The notes under the pieces are model-generated. The model was not told the DNA's origin, did no database searches, and saw nothing but the letters and a program-made list of their open reading frames with translations. Both the position numbers and the translations under genes were made by a program. From UBA1926 sp002337215 (GTDB lineage: Bacteria > Planctomycetota > Phycisphaerae > Phycisphaerales > UBA1924): DNA of 46,494 nt. Shown here in pieces: positions 41,033 through 46,494 of the stretch (its first letter is position 1; each line of letters begins with the position of its first letter). The stretch is taken from positions 1 to 46,494 of the forward strand of contig CAXBAF010000028.1 of NCBI GenBank assembly GCA_963973795.1, read 5' to 3'.

Positions 41033-42145
41033 ATGCGCATCGGCGTCCCCACAGAACGCACCCCGGACGAAGACCGCGTCGGCATGCGCCCCGCCGGCGT
41101 CGAGGTGCTCACCGCGCGCGGCCACGAGGTCTGCGTCGAGTCCGGCGCAGGCGTCGGGTCGGACCTGTCCGACGACGACTACGCCGCCGCGGGCGCGACG
41201 ATCGTCAACACCGCCGACGAGGTCTGGGACCACGCCGAGATGATCGTCAAGGTCAAAGAGCCGCAGCCCGAAGAGTTCGGCCGCATGCGCACGGGCCAGG
41301 TCGTGTTCGGCTCGTTCCACTTCGCCGCCGACGAGGCCCTCACCGAGGCGGCGCTCCGCAGCGGGATCACCGCGATCGCCTACGAAACGCTGACCGCGCC
41401 GGGCCCCAACGGCACACGCATCCGCCCCCTGCTCATGCCCAGCAGCGAGATCGCGGGCCGCCTCGCGCCGCAGCAAGGCGCGAAGTACCTCGAACGGGCG
41501 TCCGGCGGGCGCGGCGTGCTGCTCGGCGGCGTCCCGGGCGTCGAGCCCGGCAACGTCCTCGTCATCGGCGCGGGGGTGGTGGGGCAGAACGCCGCCCGCA
41601 TCGCATTCGGTCTTGGCGCACACATCGTGCTCATGGATTCCGATAACACCCAGCTGCGCCGGGTGGGCGAGGTGATGCCGCGGCAGCTCATCACGGTCTT
41701 CGCCGACCCAGAGGCGATCCGGCACTACCTCGCCTGGGCGGATGTCGTCATCGGCGCGGTGCTCGTGCCGGGTTCGAAAACACCGACGGTCATCACGCGG
41801 GACCACCTCAAGCGCATGAAGCCGGGCTCGGTGATCGTCGACGTCGCGATCGACCAGGGCGGGTGCTGCGAGACGAGCCGGATGACGACCCACACCGACC
41901 CGGTCTTCGTCGAGGAGGGCGTGCTGCACTATTGCGTGGGCAACATGCCCGCCGCGGTGGCGCGCACGAGCACGTGGGCGCTCACGAACGCGACCCTGCC
42001 CTGGGTGGTCCGGATCGCCGACGAGGGCGTCTGGCGGCTGAGGCGGTCCGACGAGGGTTTCCGGGACGGTATGAACATGCACCGGGGCGAACTGCTCAGC
42101 GCGGGTGTGGCGGACGCGCACGACCTCGAACTCGCCGAAACGTGA
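41033..42145 (+). CDS. ald: alanine dehydrogenase
   Basis: 370-residue NAD-dependent enzyme that interconverts L-alanine and pyruvate plus ammonia. The catalytic residues known from the Mycobacterium enzyme fall at the same numbers: R15, K75 (IVKVKEPQ), H96 (FGSFHFAAD) and D270 (SVIVDVAIDQGG). The NAD-binding Rossmann motif is VLVIGAGVVGQNAARI (about 175-190) and the dinucleotide-specificity acid is D202. The length is that of the family. The ATG at 41033 gives the standard MRIGVPTE start; no Shine-Dalgarno sequence is obvious. A gene for a coiled-coil lipoprotein follows after 33 bases. Confidence 0.97.
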   Translation: MRIGVPTERTPDEDRVGMRPAGVEVLTARGHEVCVESGAGVGSDLSDDDYAAAGATIVNTADEVWDHAEMIVKVKEPQPEEFGRMRTGQVVFGSFHFAADEALTEAALRSGITAIAYETLTAPGPNGTRIRPLLMPSSEIAGRLAPQQGAKYLERASGGRGVLLGGVPGVEPGNVLVIGAGVVGQNAARIAFGLGAHIVLMDSDNTQLRRVGEVMPRQLITVFADPEAIRHYLAWADVVIGAVLVPGSKTPTVITRDHLKRMKPGSVIVDVAIDQGGCCETSRMTTHTDPVFVEEGVLHYCVGNMPAAVARTSTWALTNATLPWVVRIADEGVWRLRRSDEGFRDGMNMHRGELLSAGVADAHDLELAET

Positions 42146-42178
42146 TCACGCCGAGGCGTCGGGCCTCTACACTGCTCC

Positions 42179-42670
42179 ATGCGTACACCATCGCTCGCCA
42201 TCGCGTCGCTGATCATTCTTCTTGCGCTCCCGGGCTGCCTGGTCCAAGACATCCACAACGAACTCGTGGGCGTCAACGCGCGCTTGGAACGCGTCGAAGG
42301 GACGCTCGGCAAGATCGACACGACCAACCAGCAGCTCACCACGCTTGAGGCGAGACTGAACACGCTCGATCGGCTCGAGTCGATCGACGCGTCGCTCAAG
42401 TCCATCGACGCCGAACTGGTCGCGATCAACGACGAACTCGACCCGATCAAGGGTTCGCTCGAGAACCTCGACGGGCACCTCGCCTCGCTCCGCAAGACGA
42501 TCAGCAACATCGATTCGACGATCCCGTTCCTGAAACTCTCGGGCGACGACGAAGAAGACGCCGCGGGTGATGGCGACGAGGACGGAGCCGAGGCGGATCC
42601 GGTGAGCACACCACCGCCGACCCCTCCTGCCGGGGAGGCCGGGTCTGGCAACGGCAGCGGTGGCGGCTGA
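42179..42670 (+). CDS. coiled-coil lipoprotein
   Basis: 163-residue predicted lipoprotein: signal peptide with lipobox LPGC ending near residue 20, a long heptad-rich coiled coil (about 25-120, repeats of the type LESIDASLKSIDAELVAIND), then an acidic Asp/Glu/Gly tail. No enzyme domain. The layout recalls murein-associated or outer-membrane coiled-coil lipoproteins. The ATG at 42179 is the only start that gives the lipobox. Confidence 0.72.
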   Translation: MRTPSLAIASLIILLALPGCLVQDIHNELVGVNARLERVEGTLGKIDTTNQQLTTLEARLNTLDRLESIDASLKSIDAELVAINDELDPIKGSLENLDGHLASLRKTISNIDSTIPFLKLSGDDEEDAAGDGDEDGAEADPVSTPPPTPPAGEAGSGNGSGGG

Positions 42671-42849
42671 CTCTCCGTAGAACCCCCGAAAAATCCGATC
42701 GCGCGTGACAATTGCGCCCGTTTTGCGGTGTAACAGGATAGGGCCGTCGGTATTCTGTCTCGGTCTCGACACGGGCGTTCGTCCGTGGATCTCAGGCCCT
42801 TTCTCAGGGGTCATGTGTTCTTTGATTGATCAGAAAAGAGGGTGCATAG

Positions 42850-45072
42850 ATGAAGCGAATCACGATCGCGGCGATGCTCGCGCTGGTATCCGGTGCCGCA
42901 GCGGGCGCGAATCCTGCGTTGATGTCCGCTCCGGAAGCTGCAGAGGCGCTGACCCGCGCCAAGGCGGCGATCGAGCGGGATCCGACGCTCGATTTCGTCC
43001 CGGGGCAGATCCTCGTCAAGTTCACGGGCAACGACGCCCAACTCCAGGGGTTTGCGCGGAACGCCGTGAACGGCCGGCTGATCCGTGATCTCAAGGGCGT
43101 TGCGGGGCTCGAGCACCTCGAGATCGGGATGGACACCGAGCAGGCGGTCGAGTTCCTCAAGGGCCTTCCCTTTGTCGAGTACGCCGAGCCCGACTACATC
43201 GTGCGCCCGTACGCGACCCCGAACGATCAGTTCGTCGGGTTGCAGTGGGGCGTCAACAACACGGGGCAGGACATCCGGGGCACGCCCGGCATCCCGGACG
43301 CCGACATCGACGGGTTCGAGGCCTGGGACGTGCGCACGAGCGCCGCCGGCGTGGTCGTCGCGATCATCGACAGCGGCACGCAGTGGGACCACCCCGACCT
43401 CGACGGCAACATCTGGTCCAACAGCGACGAGATCCCCGGCAACGGGATCGACGACGACAACAACGGGTACGTCGATGACGTCCGCGGGTGGGACTTCTAC
43501 GACAACGACAACAACCCCGACGACACCGACGGGCACGGCACCCACACCGCTGGCACTGTCGGCGCCGAGGGCAACAACGGCATCGGCGTCGCGGGCGTCG
43601 CGTGGGATGTTCAGTTGATGCCGCTGCGGTTCCTGGGCCCCTTCGGCGGGTCGACCTCTGATGCGGTGCTCGCGGTGAACTACGCCGTCGCGAACGGCGC
43701 ACCGATTTCCAACAACTCGTGGGGCGGCGGGGGGTTCTCGTCGTCGCTGAGCAATGCGATCAGCAACGCGCGGAACAACAACCACCTCTTCGTCGCCGCC
43801 GCGGGCAACGACGGACGCAACATCGATTCCAACCCCGCCTATCCGGCGGCCTACTCGCAGGACAACATCATCTCCGTCGCCTCGGTCGATAACCGCGACA
43901 ACATCGCGGGCTCGTCGAACTACGGCGTCGGCAGCGTGGATCTGGGCGCCCCGGGTGTGAACATCGCCAGCACCTACTCGGGGAGCAGCTATGTCTGGAG
44001 CAGCGGCACATCGATGGCGTCGCCCCACGTGGCGGGGGCGGCCGCCATCCTGCTCGCCCAGAACCCCACGTGGTCGTACGCCCAGATCCGCGACGCGATC
44101 TACGCAAACGTGCGCCCGACGAGCGCCATGAGCACACGCGTCGCGACGGGCGGCGTGCTGAACCTCCAGGCCGCCCTGGACGGTGACGGCGGCGGGGGCG
44201 GCGGCCCGACCAACACCGCGCCGTCGGTCTCCATCGCCTCGCCGAGCAACGGCACGACCGTGACCGAGGGTGACAGCGTGACGTTCTGGGCGACCGCGAG
44301 CGACGCCGAGGACGGCGACGTCGCCGGCTCGCTCGTCTGGGTCTCCAGCATCGACGGGCAGATCGGCACCGGCGCATCGTTCAGCACTTCATCGCTCAGC
44401 GTTGGGACGCACACCGTCACCGCGACGGCCAGCGACAGCGAGAGCCTTGAGGGCAGCGACGCGGTCGCGCTCACCGTTGAGTCGGACCAGCCGCCCGCGA
44501 ACACGCCCCCCACGGCGAACATCGCCTCCCCCGCGAACGGGTCGACGTTCACGGAGGGTGATTCGGTGTCCTTCTCTGGCAGCGCATCGGACGCCGAGGA
44601 CGGCAACATCAGCGGGGCGCTCGTCTGGACATCGAGCCGGGATGGGCAGATCGGCGCGGGCGCGTCGTTCTCGACCGCCTCGCTGAGCGTGGGCACGCAC
44701 ACGATCACCGCGTCCGTTTCGGACTCGGGCGGCCTGAGCGATGCCGATGCTGTGACGATCACGATCGAAGACAGCCAGCCCCCCGCGTCGCCCCCCGCGA
44801 CCCCGGGCCGGCCCGTCGTCAGCGACGCCGGCGGCGGCAGCGCGTTCATCACCTGGGCGGATAACTCGAACAACGAGACCGCGTTCGAGATCCGCAGGCA
44901 GGAGCGTGTCGGGCGGTCGTGGACCAACACCACGACCATCGCGAGCGTCGGTGCCAACGTGACGACCTACACCGATAGCCCCGGCAACGGCCGCTGGCGC
45001 TACAGCGTCCGCGCCGTGAACGATGCCGGCGCCTCGAGTTGGAGCAGCTGGCGGACGGTCCGTCTCCGCTGA
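42850..45072 (+). CDS. secreted subtilisin-like serine protease (S8)
   Basis: 740-residue secreted protease. A signal peptide (about 1-19) is followed by an I9/fervidolysin-like prodomain (FVPGQILVKF to FVEYAEPDY, about 49-118). The S8 domain has the full triad D174 (IIDSGTQ), H229 (DGHGTHTAG), S388 (GTSMASPH) and oxyanion N289 (NNSWGG). A calcium-rich loop with NGIDDDNNGYVDDV lies between D and H. Two Ig/PKD-like repeats follow, each with SDAEDG and SLSVGTHT, then a fibronectin type III-like domain (AFITWADNSNNETAFEIRR). There is no dockerin tail. The ATG at 42850 follows AGAGGG. It probably degrades extracellular protein. Confidence 0.94.
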   Translation: MKRITIAAMLALVSGAAAGANPALMSAPEAAEALTRAKAAIERDPTLDFVPGQILVKFTGNDAQLQGFARNAVNGRLIRDLKGVAGLEHLEIGMDTEQAVEFLKGLPFVEYAEPDYIVRPYATPNDQFVGLQWGVNNTGQDIRGTPGIPDADIDGFEAWDVRTSAAGVVVAIIDSGTQWDHPDLDGNIWSNSDEIPGNGIDDDNNGYVDDVRGWDFYDNDNNPDDTDGHGTHTAGTVGAEGNNGIGVAGVAWDVQLMPLRFLGPFGGSTSDAVLAVNYAVANGAPISNNSWGGGGFSSSLSNAISNARNNNHLFVAAAGNDGRNIDSNPAYPAAYSQDNIISVASVDNRDNIAGSSNYGVGSVDLGAPGVNIASTYSGSSYVWSSGTSMASPHVAGAAAILLAQNPTWSYAQIRDAIYANVRPTSAMSTRVATGGVLNLQAALDGDGGGGGGPTNTAPSVSIASPSNGTTVTEGDSVTFWATASDAEDGDVAGSLVWVSSIDGQIGTGASFSTSSLSVGTHTVTATASDSESLEGSDAVALTVESDQPPANTPPTANIASPANGSTFTEGDSVSFSGSASDAEDGNISGALVWTSSRDGQIGAGASFSTASLSVGTHTITASVSDSGGLSDADAVTITIEDSQPPASPPATPGRPVVSDAGGGSAFITWADNSNNETAFEIRRQERVGRSWTNTTTIASVGANVTTYTDSPGNGRWRYSVRAVNDAGASSWSSWRTVRLR

Positions 45073-45098
45073 TCGCGTCAGTCATCGAGTCCATATCG

Positions 45099-45132
45099 AA
45101 ACCGGGAGCCCGAGATGGCTCCCGGTTTTTTT
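45099..45132 (+). terminator. intrinsic terminator of the protease gene
   Basis: ACCGGGAGCC (45101-45110) pairs with GGCTCCCGGT (45117-45126), loop CGAGAT, then seven T. It begins 27 bases after the protease stop codon. Confidence 0.92.
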
Positions 45133-45345
45133 ATGTGCCGATGCTTCTCGGTCTCTTACGACGCATCTCCGCCCGATAATTGCCTTCTTCTCCCCAGAAG
45201 TACCCGGTTTTACATTCCCGGATCAGGGTGGTCGCGATATGCTGTATATACACAGCCGGCGAGATCCATGCCGCGGGGTTCTGGGGGTCGGCTGGCGAGA
45301 GAAGAGAACTCGGCGGGGAGATCGCCGGGAGACAAGGGAAGCACA

Positions 45346-46494
45346 ATGCAGACGAAGACACGCGCCCTCACCGTCGCGCTGGCGGCCGGCCTCGCTGCCC
45401 CTGCGTTTGGTCAGACCGACATCTTCTGGAACGCCGGGTCGGGGGTCTGGAACGCGCCGGGGAACTGGAACCCCGTGAACGTGCCGAACGCCACCAGCGA
45501 GAACGCATTCATTTTGTCGCCGGCGTTCGCTGAGGTCACCCTCGACATCAGCGCGTCCATCGGCTCGCTCGAGGTCGGGCCCCAGATGACGCTCTCCCAG
45601 AATCCGAGCACGACGCTGTTCATGCACGGGAACATCACCAACAACGGGTTCATCACGCTCAACCCGACGACCAACAACGGCAACGCAACGATCCAGTTCA
45701 ACACGAGCAGCACGATCTCGGGCAACGGCATCCTCCGCCTCTCCGGGGGCAACAACGACGCCGCGATCACCTCGAACGGGACGGTCGTCACCAACGCGCT
45801 GGGGCACACGATCGACGGCGCGGGCCAGATCGTCGCGACCTTTATCAACGACGGGGTGGTCTCGGCGATCGACTCGGGGTTCGGCAACCGCCTCGAGCTC
45901 GTCAGCGGGACGAAGACCAACAACCTGAACATGCAGGCCGGCCCCGGCGCAGAGCTGTTTCTCAGCGGCGTCACGGTCAACCAGATCCCCGGCGCGACGA
46001 TCGCCGCGAACTCCGGGGGCACTGTCATCTTCAACGGGTCGAACACCATCAACGGCGGACGGCTCGTCGGGCCCGGGACCTTCCTCAAGCCCACCTCGGG
46101 GAACCTGACGCTCTCGGACGTCTCGGTCGAGCAGGACATCGACGTCGCGCCCGCCGCCGGGATCTTCTACAACTCCGACACGCTCAACTGCACCGGCACG
46201 ATCACGCTGAACGACTCTGACTCCGGGGCTAACTCGTTCATCCAGTTCAACGCGAGCACGACGGTCTCGGGTGGCGGCACCTTCTTCCTCGCCGGCAGCG
46301 GCAACGACAGCCAGGTGACAACGAACGGCACCATCCTGACGATCGAGCCCGGGTTCACGATCGAGGGCTCGGGCGAGATCCCCGCGACGCTGATCAACAA
46401 CGGCCTGGTCCGGGCGTTTCCCAGCGCCAACGGCGACGGCCGCCTGGATCTGTTCGCGGGCACGAAGACCAACAACGCCCTGATCCGCGCCGAC
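45346..46494 (+). CDS. large exported beta-repeat protein, 3' end beyond window
   Basis: Open frame from ATG 45346 to the window end, 383 codons without a stop. A signal peptide (TRALTVALAAGLAAPAFGQ) precedes a beta-helix-like region rich in Asn, Gly, Thr and Ser, resembling autotransporter passenger or haemagglutinin-type proteins: FWNAGSGVWNAPGNWNPVNV, then strands such as NITNNGFITLN and TLINNGLVRAF. A repeat of 183 residues is visible: IQFNTSSTISGNG recurs 549 bases later as IQFNASTTVSGGG, and LELVSGTKTNN as LDLFAGTKTNN. AAGGGAAG precedes the ATG. A surface or secreted role is inferred; a C-terminal anchor cannot be seen. The 5' gap 45133-45345 shows no convincing promoter. Confidence 0.82.
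   Translation, partial: MQTKTRALTVALAAGLAAPAFGQTDIFWNAGSGVWNAPGNWNPVNVPNATSENAFILSPAFAEVTLDISASIGSLEVGPQMTLSQNPSTTLFMHGNITNNGFITLNPTTNNGNATIQFNTSSTISGNGILRLSGGNNDAAITSNGTVVTNALGHTIDGAGQIVATFINDGVVSAIDSGFGNRLELVSGTKTNNLNMQAGPGAELFLSGVTVNQIPGATIAANSGGTVIFNGSNTINGGRLVGPGTFLKPTSGNLTLSDVSVEQDIDVAPAAGIFYNSDTLNCTGTITLNDSDSGANSFIQFNASTTVSGGGTFFLAGSGNDSQVTTNGTILTIEPGFTIEGSGEIPATLINNGLVRAFPSANGDGRLDLFAGTKTNNALIRAD

Noticed and set aside
1..46494. CRISPR array
   Set aside because: No set of regularly spaced repeats with unique spacers and no cas gene.

Overview
The window is high-GC bacterial DNA. Several traits point to the phylum Planctomycetota, most likely the Phycisphaerae: three exported proteins end in degenerate dockerin-like tails of the type ADIAPPFGVLDLADV, there are many Sec-exported proteins of unknown role, and the gene neighbourhoods mix housekeeping genes with paralogous secreted enzymes. 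This placement is an inference from sequence style; no rRNA is present to confirm it.

Layout. 1-4223: an 8-base tandem repeat, then a minus-strand run MFS transporter > PilZ protein > argS. 4529-9396: two tandem exported M14 zinc carboxypeptidases. 9510-13346: heme oxygenase with a strong terminator, then on the minus strand an FG-GAP repeat protein and a dicarboxylate/amino-acid symporter. 13599-20593: an exported VIT/von Willebrand A protein, an exported DUF4139 protein, and an overlapping OmpR-type regulator/histidine kinase pair. 20710-20783: tRNA-Ile(GAT).

20768-27103 is a 6.3-kb integrated element in the 3' end of tRNA-Ile, bounded by an exact 18-bp direct repeat. It carries a tyrosine integrase, a Cro-like regulator, a RepA-like AAA ATPase, an AlpA-like protein, several small proteins and one exported cargo protein. 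No capsid gene or relaxase was recognised. The main discovery is that the attachment site lies inside the integrase reading frame. In the integrated state the integrase ends in 12 residues read antisense from the tRNA gene. The 66-codon native C-terminus lies at the far end of the element, in frame, still joined by an ATGA overlap to the next gene. Circularisation would restore a 493-residue integrase and one continuous operon through attP. The likely original terminator of tRNA-Ile now lies just beyond attR.

27337-34194: an exported transglutaminase-like protein, a DUF502 membrane protein, a cluster of HPF, EIIA(Ntr)-like and HPr proteins resembling the regulatory PTS branch, tRNA-Leu(CAG), a small membrane protein and recA, the last three on the minus strand. 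34195-35103 has no gene but holds two copies of a structured repeat of about 180 bp. 35104-42670: a DUF2207 membrane protein, an MCC-type acyl-CoA carboxyltransferase whose last 129 bp are duplicated on the far side of an unknown gene, a DUF6584-like protein, a META lipoprotein, alanine dehydrogenase and a coiled-coil lipoprotein. 42850-46494: a secreted subtilisin with two Ig-like repeats and a terminator, then the start of a large exported repeat protein that runs off the window.
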